64,000 nucleotides of DNA from contig NZ_JBAJNO010000009.1 in assembly GCF_036880985.1 (NCBI RefSeq), positions 3,446,501 through 3,510,500 on the forward strand. The letters run 5' to 3'. The DNA comes from Limibacter armeniacum. GTDB lineage: Bacteria > Bacteroidota > Bacteroidia > Cytophagales > Flammeovirgaceae. Positions 27,517-35,547 of this stretch are shown here, piece by piece (position 1 is the stretch's first letter; each line of letters opens with the position of its first letter). Position numbers and translations under genes: made by a program. Under the pieces are notes generated by a model. That model saw only the letters and a program-made list of their open reading frames with translations, was not told the DNA's origin and did no database searches.

Positions 27517-28665
27517 ATGAGTGATAAAAAGTTACAGGAGCAAATCCTGAAGCGTTTAGACAAGATTGAAAAAGAATTGTCAAGCAATGGTGCTGACAAT
27601 AAACGCCAATCGAAAAAAGCGGTCAAGAAAAAGATCGATATCAAATGTTCCTTGCCAGTAGTACCAGAAAGAGTGTTTGGCCCTGAAGTTTCTCGGGAAA
27701 GAGCGGAACTCTTGCGTGTCATTTCGAAGAAGTGGGTCAATGGAACCATCCTGCATTATTACTTTTTTACGGATGGAGAAATGGGTGGTGGTGAGGATCA
27801 AAAGAATATCGTAAGGCAGGCTTTTAAGGTGTGGAAGGATTTGGGGATAGGCTTGGAGTTTCGAGAAGTAAATACCCGTGATGAGGCAGAACTTCGTATC
27901 GGGTTTCTTCAGAATGATGGCGCCTGGTCATACGTTGGACGGGATAATCTTAATATCGGTCAAAATGAAAGAACCATGAACTTTGGTTGGGACCTTACCG
28001 CTGACGGAGAGATTGATACCGCTTTGCATGAGATCGGGCATGCGATGGGATTTCCGCACGAACATCAGAATGCAAATGCAGGAATTGTGTGGAATGAGGA
28101 AGCCGTTTATAGGCAGTTGGCTGGCCCGCCCAATTTTTGGTCAAGAGACAAAACGTATTGGAATATTATTAGAAAACTTCCCCCTGAAACAGTGGAAGGC
28201 TCTGTATGGGACAAGGATTCCATTATGCATTACCCGTTTCAGTCAGGGATGATATTGGAGCCATCCGAATACCAGAATACCCCATTGATACCTGAGGACG
28301 GCTTGTCTGAAAAAGATATTGAAAGGGTTCGATTTTTCTATCCCCCACTGGAACCAAGCTTTCCGGAGCTAAAGCCTTGGGAGTCACAAAAACTATCCAT
28401 TAATGTAGGAGAGCAGAAAAACTTTGTCGTGACACCAGATGCCAGCCGCCGGTATAACTTTCAGACATTTGGAGGGTCGGATACAGTTATGGTCTTGTTT
28501 GAGGAGGTGAATGGTGAGTTGAAATACCTGATTGGAGACGATGATAGCGGCACTGACCTAAATGCAAATTTCAATGTAAAACTGTTCAAGGACAGGAAGT
28601 ATGTATTAAGGATTAGGTTGTATTACAACTTCTCGTCGGGAGATACCGCAGTGATGATGTGGTAG
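27517..28665 (+). CDS. Astacin-like (M12A) zinc metalloprotease without signal peptide
   Basis: 382 aa. Zinc motif HEIGHAMGFPHEH (about residues 171-183) is a full HExxHxxGxxHE astacin motif, and the Met-turn is SIMHYPF (about 235-241). The N-terminal 75 residues are charged, partly coiled coil, and lack any signal peptide or lipobox. The last 100 residues form a beta-rich domain resembling bacterial pre-peptidase C-terminal (PPC) modules (RRYNFQTFGGSDTVMVLFEE, then SSGDTAVMMW). Most astacins are exported, so the absence of a signal is odd. It has its own terminator. Confidence 0.85.
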   Translation: MSDKKLQEQILKRLDKIEKELSSNGADNKRQSKKAVKKKIDIKCSLPVVPERVFGPEVSRERAELLRVISKKWVNGTILHYYFFTDGEMGGGEDQKNIVRQAFKVWKDLGIGLEFREVNTRDEAELRIGFLQNDGAWSYVGRDNLNIGQNERTMNFGWDLTADGEIDTALHEIGHAMGFPHEHQNANAGIVWNEEAVYRQLAGPPNFWSRDKTYWNIIRKLPPETVEGSVWDKDSIMHYPFQSGMILEPSEYQNTPLIPEDGLSEKDIERVRFFYPPLEPSFPELKPWESQKLSINVGEQKNFVVTPDASRRYNFQTFGGSDTVMVLFEEVNGELKYLIGDDDSGTDLNANFNVKLFKDRKYVLRIRLYYNFSSGDTAVMMW

Positions 28666-28689
28666 TCCTTGTTAGTGTAAACCTAGATG

Positions 28690-28737
28690 AGGCACTGTCT
28701 TGATTTACAGCAAATCAAGGCAGTGCCTTATTTTTTT
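28690..28737 (+). terminator. Terminator after the metalloprotease gene
   Basis: 17-bp stem with one G-T pair (28690-28706 with 28712-28728) and eight T. Confidence 0.88.
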
Positions 28738-28875
28738 AAGTGATGTTTTGGTGTTTATAAGTACCGCTCAAAAGAGATGGCCTAGATTATATTTTTTTCT
28801 GGTTAAGCAGCCATCCGAGATTCTTGCCGTCTTTCTAATGACAAACTGTTTCTCAACCTATTTAAAGCAAATACC

Positions 28876-30207
28876 ATGAAGTACTGGATAGCTACTTTTA
28901 TGCTGACGATCTCTATGAACCTATTTTCCCAATCACTTTCAGACAAGATTGACCAATACATTTCTTCCTATACCCAAACCAATGACTTCAGTGGCAATGT
29001 GCTGATTGTACAGAAAGACAGTGTCGTTTTTGCTAAAAGTTATGGGGACGCCAATGTAGCCTTTCAAGTACAAAACCAAGAGATGACACGCTTTAAGATT
29101 GGTTCTATTTCCAAACAGTTTACGGCTGCTGCCATAATGAAACTGGAAGAAGCAGGAAAGCTTCAAATCACAGACACATTGTCAAAATATTTTCCACAAT
29201 ACCCCAATGCAAAACAGGTTACGATTCATCAGTTACTTACACATACTTCAGGTGTTGTGGATATCTTCGCATTACCGGACTTCTCTCAACTTTCATGTAG
29301 TAATACCTCACTGAGTGAATTAGCAGGTCTGTTACTTAGTCATCAATTAGAATCGACCAACCAATATCAGTACTCAAATGGAGGCTATGCCGTTTTGGCA
29401 CAGCTGATAGAGCAGGTAAGTGGTAAAGACTATGGTGACTACCTGAAAGCAACCATTTTTGATACACTAGAAATGAATGCCACAGGGCATGATCAGCAAG
29501 GTGTAATAGTGGAAAACCTTGCAGTGGGATACAATCCGAAAGGATATGATGGCTTGGAGTTGGCAAAGCAGGTAGATTCAGAACTGATGAAAGGTTCCGG
29601 TTCATTGTACAGTACGACTCAGGACCTATTGAAATGGATCAACGCACTTCAGAAAGGGACATTTTTTAGCCAAGCGCAAACGGATACGTTTTTCAAGGAT
29701 GATGGAAATGGCTATGGTTACGGCATTTCGGTTTACAAGTCTTTTGGCAGGGACGTGTTTGGTCATGATGGTAGGATTAATGGCTATATAGCCGACTACT
29801 TGCATTACAAAGACGATGATATTAGTGTAATCATATTGGGCAATATCCAGACTGGAGTAGCCGACTTCCTGAGGAGAGACTTGGCAGCGATTCTTTTTGA
29901 TAAGGAGTATCATTCTAGGGCCAAAACTTTTGCAGGAGCAGACCAGTATCCTCCTAATGCAGAAGACCTACTTGGTGGGTATGCTTTCGGACCAAACTTT
30001 ACAGTATATGTAGAATATGTTGGTGGTTTGATCAAAGCTAGAGCCAACGAAGGAGGATATTCAGAGTTGGTGCCCTTGCAGGATGGGAGGTTTTTTAGCC
30101 GAACACTTTATGCGTTTATTGATTTTGTGGCAGATGATAACGGGAGGGTGGAAAAAATGATTTGGACCAATAATGATGGGAATGTTTTTGAGGGAATAAA
30201 GAAATAA
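28876..30207 (+). CDS. Secreted serine hydrolase, beta-lactamase class C / PBP4* type
   Basis: 443 aa with signal peptide (cleavage near LFSQS). All three active-site motifs are present: SISK (Ser77, Lys80), YSN (about 166-168) and HDG (about 297-299, in place of KTG). After the catalytic domain (about 25-350) comes a C-terminal beta domain of about 90 residues. Such proteins are esterases, D-aminopeptidases or peptidoglycan-related; this is not evidence of antibiotic resistance. Monocistronic, terminator follows. Confidence 0.9.
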   Translation: MKYWIATFMLTISMNLFSQSLSDKIDQYISSYTQTNDFSGNVLIVQKDSVVFAKSYGDANVAFQVQNQEMTRFKIGSISKQFTAAAIMKLEEAGKLQITDTLSKYFPQYPNAKQVTIHQLLTHTSGVVDIFALPDFSQLSCSNTSLSELAGLLLSHQLESTNQYQYSNGGYAVLAQLIEQVSGKDYGDYLKATIFDTLEMNATGHDQQGVIVENLAVGYNPKGYDGLELAKQVDSELMKGSGSLYSTTQDLLKWINALQKGTFFSQAQTDTFFKDDGNGYGYGISVYKSFGRDVFGHDGRINGYIADYLHYKDDDISVIILGNIQTGVADFLRRDLAAILFDKEYHSRAKTFAGADQYPPNAEDLLGGYAFGPNFTVYVEYVGGLIKARANEGGYSELVPLQDGRFFSRTLYAFIDFVADDNGRVEKMIWTNNDGNVFEGIKK

Positions 30208-30220
30208 ATAAAAGGATGCA

Positions 30221-30247
30221 GCCTTCACATGAGTGAAGGCATTTTTT
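30221..30247 (+). terminator. Terminator after the serine hydrolase gene
   Basis: 8-bp perfect stem (30221-30228 with 30233-30240), 4-nt loop, then ATTTTTT. Confidence 0.8.
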
Positions 30248-30340
30248 ATATCAAAGCTTAATAAGCAATCTTGAAATTTTGCTATAATTGATATATTCAA
30301 TTTTGATTATAAATAACCCAATAACAAACATTAGACTTAC

Positions 30341-31573
30341 ATGAAATATCTGATTTTTGGTCTGCTAATGCTTGGCAGTCTTTTTACCCATGCGCAGACA
30401 TTGAGAGAATTGAACTCTTACACCATCCAGCATTATAGCGAAGAAGGATTGCAAAAGTATAAAGTGGCTGAAGCAGCTTTTACAAAAGCATATGGTGAAG
30501 AAGGAACAGGAGTGGAGAGCCTTACTGAAGAAGAAAAAGAATTGCTGAATAACTTCTCGGAAGTTCAGGAAAGCTATTTTGATCCAGTGGGTGGTGGTTG
30601 CAGTTGGTACTGTGGTGGTGGTCCTTTCAGTGTCACGGCTTCATCTTTTCTGACAGCGCAAGGAAAAAATACATATGTTCCGGACAATGCCCATGACCTT
30701 GATCTTGAAACTGCTTGGGTGGAAGGAGTAGATGGATATGGAATCGGAGAGTACCTGCTTTACCATTTTAAGGCAACCAGCCCAAGGATAACTCAAATCA
30801 TAGTCGGTAATGGCTATCTGAAAAGTGAAGCGGCATGGAGAAACAACTCAAGGGTGAAGACCCTGAAAATGTATGTAGATGACAAGCCTTATGCTTTGCT
30901 TCACCTGAAAGACGAGCGATCGTCACAAGGTTTTAGGATATCTCCTCTTGGCAAGATAACGGATGGCGCTGATAGGGATAAGTTGAGAGAGGAACCGGAC
31001 TGGACCATTAAGTTTGAAATTGTGGACGTCTATAAAGGGGACAAGTATGATGATGTCGTTATTTCGGAGATTTATTTTGACGGAATTGATGTACACTGTT
31101 TTGCTGCGGGTACACGTATCAAGATGGCAGATGGTTCAGAGCAAAATATTGAAGACCTTTCTGTCGGGGATAAGGTAATTAGCTTTGATCAAAAGACAGG
31201 AGAAATGATGCCTGCAACTATTCAAAAGTTGGCAAGCCCATATCACAAGCATTTAGTCAAAATCCAATTTTCAAATGGAAGTACATTGACTTGTACAGAA
31301 GATCACCCGTTACTCTCAGCAAAGGGGGAGTGGCTGTCCGTGAATCCGCAAAAAACGCAAGGAGATTACCAGTTTGATCAGGTAGCCTTATTGAAGGCAG
31401 GGGATGCTGTCAGAACTGAGGCAGGAACTACCACAGTGATCAATATTCAGAAGGAAAATAAGATGCAGAAGACTTACACCATTGTTGAGTTGGATAAGCA
31501 TAATGCATTTATAGCAAATGGGATTGTGGTAGGAACAGAGCAGCCAAAGTCAAGCCCATCAAGAGAGCAGTAG
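30341..31573 (+). CDS. Secreted NADase-type glycan-binding plus Hint domain protein
   Basis: 410 aa. Signal peptide (cleavage after THAQ); a short helical region; a Cys pair in GGGCSWYCGGGP (about residue 88); a discoidin-like domain (about 95-245: VTASSFLTAQGKNTY, HDLDLETAWVEG, GIGEYLLYHF) as found attached to bacterial NADases; and a Hint (hedgehog/intein) module from Cys253 (CFAAGTRIKMADGSEQ) with TEDHPLL and a C-terminal HNAFIANGIVVGTE. Only about 14 residues follow the Hint end, so no toxin or ligand is attached. Hint modules can self-cleave or form thioesters. A role in surface display or processing is inference. Confidence 0.82.
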   Translation: MKYLIFGLLMLGSLFTHAQTLRELNSYTIQHYSEEGLQKYKVAEAAFTKAYGEEGTGVESLTEEEKELLNNFSEVQESYFDPVGGGCSWYCGGGPFSVTASSFLTAQGKNTYVPDNAHDLDLETAWVEGVDGYGIGEYLLYHFKATSPRITQIIVGNGYLKSEAAWRNNSRVKTLKMYVDDKPYALLHLKDERSSQGFRISPLGKITDGADRDKLREEPDWTIKFEIVDVYKGDKYDDVVISEIYFDGIDVHCFAAGTRIKMADGSEQNIEDLSVGDKVISFDQKTGEMMPATIQKLASPYHKHLVKIQFSNGSTLTCTEDHPLLSAKGEWLSVNPQKTQGDYQFDQVALLKAGDAVRTEAGTTTVINIQKENKMQKTYTIVELDKHNAFIANGIVVGTEQPKSSPSREQ

Positions 31574-31622
31574 TAGAAGCCTTTTCTGTAAAAAGGACAT
31601 ATGGAACAGCCATAAAAACCGC

Positions 31623-31630
31623 TATCTTTG
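31623..31630 (+). promoter_or_regulatory. Possible -7 box (TATCTTTG) of the S4 gene
   Basis: Fits TAnnTTTG, 25 bp before the ATG; no clear -33 box. Confidence 0.45.
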
Positions 31631-31655
31631 TCCTTTCACATTTAAACAAAAGACG

Positions 31656-31871
31656 ATGTTGGAATTCAATCTTAGAGAAGGAGAAGAATACATACAGCTG
31701 AACCATTTGCTAAAAATTTTTAACCTTGTCATGTCTGGTGGAGAGGCAAAGATAGTTATCCGTGAAGGAGAAGTACTGGTCAATGATGAAGTGGAAACAC
31801 GTGTAGGCAAGAAGCTTTACAAAGGTGACACTGTAAGTTTTGCCGGTAAGACTATTGTAATTAACGACTGA
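31656..31871 (+). CDS. S4-domain RNA-binding protein (YbcJ/YaaA type)
   Basis: 71 aa, a lone S4 fold: YIQLNHLLKIFNLVMSGGEAKIVIREGEVLVNDEVETRVGKK, written here as separate motifs FNLVMSGGEAK and REGEVLVNDEVETRVGKK. Such small proteins bind structured RNA, possibly rRNA or ribosomal assembly intermediates. Own promoter box and terminator. Confidence 0.9.
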   Translation: MLEFNLREGEEYIQLNHLLKIFNLVMSGGEAKIVIREGEVLVNDEVETRVGKKLYKGDTVSFAGKTIVIND

Positions 31872-31897
31872 AGATAATCAGGTTTGACATAAAAAAG

Positions 31898-31937
31898 CCC
31901 TAAGCAAGTGATGGTTAGTCACATGTTTAGGGTTTTT
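31898..31937 (+). terminator. Terminator after the S4 gene
   Basis: 14-bp stem with one mismatch and one wobble (31898-31911 with 31919-31932), then TTTTT. Confidence 0.75.
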
Positions 31938-32001
31938 ATTTTTGGTAAGGCAAGGGTGAATGCTAAATTGAGTAGCCCACATGTAAGCAGATGTATCATT
32001 A

Positions 32002-32124
32002 AAATCGGAAGTTTTAAACGCTTCAATGATTTATAGGTTCAACTCCTTTGGAGTTGTGTAAATGGATTTACTTATACCGTAGGCTTTTGTCTACAGCTAC
32101 TATTATTGAATCCCTTTGGGATTA
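32002..32124. repeat. Interspersed palindromic repeat unit, copy 1
   Basis: About 123 bp nearly identical to 35169-35292. It holds three small hairpins: CAACTCC-TTT-GGAGTTG (32040-32056), GTAGGC-rich arm with GTCTAC (about 32079-32094) and AATCCC-TTT-GGGATT (32109-32123). Stem changes between the copies keep pairing, so structure appears conserved. No gene inside. Confidence 0.85.
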
Positions 32125-32132
32125 TTTCTCTT

Positions 32133-32245
32133 ACAGCGAACGCTGTTTTCAAAGGAAACAAACCATATTAGCTCAGGATGGTAATCCGGAGTTGACAGTG
32201 TTCACTATCTCATAACCCTGAAAGGGTGAAACAGGGTAACATCAT
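32133..32245. repeat. Further small palindromes next to repeat copy 1
   Basis: ACAGCG-AA-CGCTGT (32133-32146) and an AACCCTGAAAGGGT hairpin (about 32214-32227). They resemble the palindromic modules of the adjacent repeat and probably belong to the same kind of repeat cluster. Noncoding. Confidence 0.5.
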
Positions 32246-32319
32246 CATTTAGTACATCATAATATGTAAAAGGATAGAAAACCTCTATTCCAATTCGATT
32301 CTTGCTTAACCTAGGTTCT

Positions 32320-33009
32320 ATGGAAACCATCAGTATCATTATTCCAGTTTACAATGACAGTGAAGCCTTGCATAAGCAGCTTCAGCATTTGGCGAATATC
32401 AAGGATCACCCATTGGTGGAAGAGGTGTTGGTAGTAGATGCCAGTGATGTGAAAATACACAAAGAATCAATGCCTACATGGGTAGTTTCAATCAACAGCA
32501 ACAAGGCTAGCAGGGCAGTTCAAATGAATATTGGCGCAAGTCAAGCTAAGGGAGATGTGCTCTATTTTGTGCATGCAGACAGCTACCCGCCTTTGACCTT
32601 TCCGACTGATATTATCAATGCGCTGAAGGCAGGACATCAGGTGGGAGGTTACAGGATGTGGTTTGTTCCGGGGAGCTTACCATTAAGGGTGAATTCATGG
32701 GCTACACATTTTCATACCAAGTTTTCGGGCGGAGGAGACCAGACATTATATATTCCTAGAGCAGTTTTTGAGAAGGAGGGAGGTTTCAATGAGGAGTTCT
32801 CGATTATGGAAGATTTTGAATTGACGTACCGATTGACCCCCAAGTATGGCTATCATATAATTCCGAAATATACACAGGTATCATCCCGAAAATATTTCAA
32901 TAACAGTTACCTAAAAGTGAGTATGGTGAACTATAAGGCTTTCAGGATGTTTGAGCAAGGAGTTTCACCTGATAAGATCAAGGAATATTATCAAAATACA
33001 TTGCGATAA
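32320..33009 (+). CDS. Family 2-type glycosyltransferase (TIGR04283-like)
   Basis: 229 aa from ATG 32320; a TTG six codons earlier is in frame. GT-A opening SIIIPVYNDSEAL, then VVDASD, and VLYFVHADSYPP in which HAD is the metal-binding DxD-like site. Later FSGGGDQTLYIPRAVFEKEGGFNE and the acidic SIMEDFELTYRL. No membrane helix. It transfers a sugar to an unknown acceptor. Flanked by repeat clusters and not in a polysaccharide operon. Confidence 0.85.
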   Translation: METISIIIPVYNDSEALHKQLQHLANIKDHPLVEEVLVVDASDVKIHKESMPTWVVSINSNKASRAVQMNIGASQAKGDVLYFVHADSYPPLTFPTDIINALKAGHQVGGYRMWFVPGSLPLRVNSWATHFHTKFSGGGDQTLYIPRAVFEKEGGFNEEFSIMEDFELTYRLTPKYGYHIIPKYTQVSSRKYFNNSYLKVSMVNYKAFRMFEQGVSPDKIKEYYQNTLR

Positions 33010-33111
33010 TGTGGGCGATGGGTTTTTTTTTGACGGATTGAGATCCGCCTTTGCTGTGTTTTTTCCTTTTATAACCAAGCATTAAGTAATTACCCTCATT
33101 CAAATAAGGTT

Positions 33112-33206
33112 TCGCTCCTATGGAGCTACTTACTTTCTTGTTTCATATGATCCTCATCGTTGTAACCAAATAGTATTTTCACCTGACTTAGCTCCGTAGG
33201 AGCGGC
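33112..33206. repeat. Inverted pair of REP-like hairpins (REPIN-like)
   Basis: GCTCCTATGGAGC (33114-33126) and GCTCCGTAGGAGC (33191-33203), each a hairpin and arranged head to head about 65 bp apart, with matching flanks (CGCTCCTAyGGAGCTA). This is like the REP doublets spread by RAYT transposases. No RAYT gene is in the window. Confidence 0.6.
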
Positions 33207-33242
33207 ATCTAATCCCCTCTATTTTTTCATTCCAAAAAGAAA

Positions 33243-33264
33243 AGGTTGACACAAATGCCAACCT
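33243..33264 (-). terminator. Weak terminator for the MOSC gene
   Basis: 6-bp stem AGGTTG / CAACCT with a T-rich tract on the minus strand. Confidence 0.4.
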
Positions 33265-33273
33265 CCAGCGAAC

Positions 33274-34080
33274 TTATTTTTTAAAGGACTTTACTTCAAC
33301 CGTATCCCCAACCTTGACAGTTCCTTCCTTCAGCGAGACTGCATTCTCCCCGAACATCACGCTTTTACCTACCTTTCTATATTTTGAAAGGGTGAATAGC
33401 GGTTCTTTTCCTTTTTCTGTTGTATTGGGATCAATGGTAGTGACAACGCAACGGCCACAAGGTTTTACCGCTTTAAAAGGAATCGTTCCGATTTCCAGGT
33501 CATACCAATTGTCTTCAGCAAATGCTTCTTCAACTCCTTCCACCACAATGTTGGGTCTGAAGCGCTCCATGCTGATGTATTCGCCATTGATTTTTTGGTT
33601 CAAGTCATCCAGTGAAGCCTGATTGGCGATCAGGTAGGGGAATCCGTCAGCAAAACTGGTTTCTGATTCTTCCGGAACATATTCGGCAGGAAGTGGACGC
33701 TCGCTTTTGTCTGTCATATAAACAAGCTGTACCTCAAACCCTAACTTATCAGAAAACCATTTATCAGCAGCATTATCCACCTTTTGAGCCATAAAAGTAT
33801 CATCCCATACTGTAACAGAGATATGATCGCCGGCAGGCTGCATCGGAATTTCAAAAGTGTCATCGTCACGGCGGTCTTTGACAAGAAGATTTCCGTTTTC
33901 AAAAAATGGGATCAAATGGGCCATCTCAGCTTTTTGCCTTTGTGTCTGGAATTTTCCATTGGCATCCACAAGCATCCATCGGCGGTCGTTCTTGAAGCCT
34001 CTTTCCTGTGTGTGGGCTTCGTCAAGCAAAATTCCGCCCAATGATTTGATCGGGTATATGTAAAGTGCTTTTACTTTCAA
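33274..34080 (-). CDS. MOSC-domain protein (mARC/YcbX-like)
   Basis: 268 aa. N-terminal MOSC_N beta-barrel (ALYIYPIKSLGGILLDEA, then ERGFKNDRRWMLVD) and C-terminal MOSC domain with RFRPNIVVEG and the conserved cofactor-site Cys in VKPCGRCVVTTID. Such proteins bind the molybdenum cofactor and reduce N-hydroxylated compounds or pass sulfur. No redox partner domain is fused, unlike E. coli YcbX with its ferredoxin tail. Cytoplasmic, single gene. Confidence 0.9.
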   Translation of the reverse strand: MKVKALYIYPIKSLGGILLDEAHTQERGFKNDRRWMLVDANGKFQTQRQKAEMAHLIPFFENGNLLVKDRRDDDTFEIPMQPAGDHISVTVWDDTFMAQKVDNAADKWFSDKLGFEVQLVYMTDKSERPLPAEYVPEESETSFADGFPYLIANQASLDDLNQKINGEYISMERFRPNIVVEGVEEAFAEDNWYDLEIGTIPFKAVKPCGRCVVTTIDPNTTEKGKEPLFTLSKYRKVGKSVMFGENAVSLKEGTVKVGDTVEVKSFKK

Positions 34081-34246
34081 TGTATGTCTGGTTAGGTGAT
34101 TAATCGGGTTAAAGTTAAGAAAGTGGCAGAATGAAGTGTAAAAAGAAAGGGAAGATTATTTACCAGAACATAATTATCCCGCCCTCATTTATGCGGTAAT
34201 GCACAGAGGTCAGATGTAATTTTTTACCTGATTGTGTATGGAGGAA

Positions 34247-34828
34247 TCAGCCTGCAGCCTTCGGGATGTGTGGTGAAAATCCGAAGGTGGCAGTGATGGG
34301 AACGTATTCGGATTTTGGAACAAAAAGGCTTTCAGAGAATGATCTGATCCATGATTGGGCACTGACAAGCGGCATTTCCTTGAACTGTGCAGCAATGTCA
34401 ACCGTTTCAGGCATGTCGTCTTGAAGGGTTAGCATTTTTTGCAGCTCCTCTTCGTAAAGCAATTCCAGCTTTTCGGAGAGTGACTTCAGTGATTGTTCCC
34501 TGATCTTGAGCTCTTCTACCAGTATTACTAGATAGTTAAGGAAAAAAGATTCGATCCTGTACAGCTTAATTAGGCACTGTTGGTACTGCATCTTGTATTT
34601 TATTCGGCTAGTCCGATCAAGTTGCCCTTCTCCATTTAACCACTTGGAGATAGACTCCAACTCTACAGCCAATCGTCTGTATTGTGTTTTCATCTCCTGA
34701 TACTTGGTTTCCAGCTTGCGGATTTTGACATACAGTTTCATCCGGTCGAGTTCTATTACTTCCCGTTTCAAGCGCAGCTTGTCAAGGTGCCTTTGCATGA
34801 CGTCAATTTCAACGTTTGGGTCAATCAT
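34247..34828 (-). CDS. Coiled-coil protein of unknown function
   Basis: 193 aa, no signal peptide. Residues 1-150 are a long charged coiled coil broken by a hydrophobic stretch (FFLNYLVILVEELK); the last 40 residues are non-helical, ending FGFSPHIPKAAG. No family recognised. It is the last gene before the repeat/integrase region and may be host or element DNA. The 166 bp on its 3' side holds nothing notable. Confidence 0.6.
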   Translation of the reverse strand: MIDPNVEIDVMQRHLDKLRLKREVIELDRMKLYVKIRKLETKYQEMKTQYRRLAVELESISKWLNGEGQLDRTSRIKYKMQYQQCLIKLYRIESFFLNYLVILVEELKIREQSLKSLSEKLELLYEEELQKMLTLQDDMPETVDIAAQFKEMPLVSAQSWIRSFSESLFVPKSEYVPITATFGFSPHIPKAAG

Positions 34829-35168
34829 AAGCCTAAGGTTTTGGTTTTAGGTTGCTTTGAAGGAATAAAATAAGGATGTATCGGAGCGTAAGAAAAAATG
34901 AGTAAGTATAAGGACGTAAGGTAAAAGTTGAATTTGCATAATCGTTAGCCGTGATATCGGTATCAGAAATAGGGTGTGATTACAAGGCGTGGAGCAGCAG
35001 ATCTTTACATAGAGTTCTTATCGAAAAATCACCTGTATCAGACAAGAAAAAATCATCGAATAGGCAGGAAGCGCTCTAATGGGGGATTGAATTGTATTTT
35101 TTTAGAACTATTGGATAAAAACCTGATTAGCTCTTTTGAAAGGAAAGATTTAAGTAGCGGTATAATTG
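34829..35168. other. Noncoding gap before the second repeat copy
   Basis: 340 bp with no supported gene. A 105-codon open frame at 34976-35293 runs into the repeat unit and looks accidental. Confidence 0.5.
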
Positions 35169-35292
35169 AAATCGGAAGTTTTAAACGCTTGAATGATTTA
35201 AAGGTTCAACTCCTTTGGAGTTGGATAAATGTGATTTACTTATACCGCAGGCTTTTGCCTACGGCTACTATTGTTCAATCCCTTCGGGATTA
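35169..35292. repeat. Interspersed palindromic repeat unit, copy 2
   Basis: About 124 bp, direct orientation relative to 32002-32124, with the same three hairpins; here the middle one is the better paired CCGCAGGC-TTTT-GCCTACGG. It ends just before the terminator and GGTAACA array of the integrase region, so it marks the last recognisable host sequence on this side. Confidence 0.85.
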
Positions 35293-35328
35293 ATTAAAAA
35301 ACGCAATATTACTGATGATCAGGGAGTT

Positions 35329-35366
35329 ACCGTAAAACGCAAGTACAGTGTTTTACGGTTTTTTTA
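35329..35366 (+). terminator. Terminator-like hairpin before the integrase array
   Basis: 10-bp perfect stem ACCGTAAAAC (35329-35338) / GTTTTACGGT (35350-35359) plus seven T. No + strand gene precedes it directly, so it may insulate the integrase from host transcription. Confidence 0.7.
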
Positions 35367-35400
35367 TTCCCATGTTTTTGATATTCAATGCCTTACAATT

Positions 35401-35482
35401 TTGGTAACACTAGTGGTAACAGGGATTTATTGCATGTTTTGGTAACACTCCCGGTAACACTTGAGGTAGTCTTGGTAACACT
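35401..35482 (+). repeat. Array of five GGTAACA repeats upstream of the integrase
   Basis: GGTAACA at 35403, 35415, 35441, 35453 and 35474 (same strand; start-to-start steps 12, 26, 12, 21). Three share TTGGTAACACT. A reverse-oriented GTTACC lies at 35326. Probable arm-type integrase sites or operators, 65-140 bp before the integrase ATG. Confidence 0.8.
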
Positions 35483-35547
35483 TGCGATTTCATTTTAGGA
35501 TAGATTGAGATTTATTTTTTTAATAACTCAATTTTTTTGTTTCAATC

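Noticed and set aside
34976-35293. 105-codon open frame before the integrase
   Set aside because: Its last third is the palindromic repeat unit and the rest has no protein-like pattern or signal.
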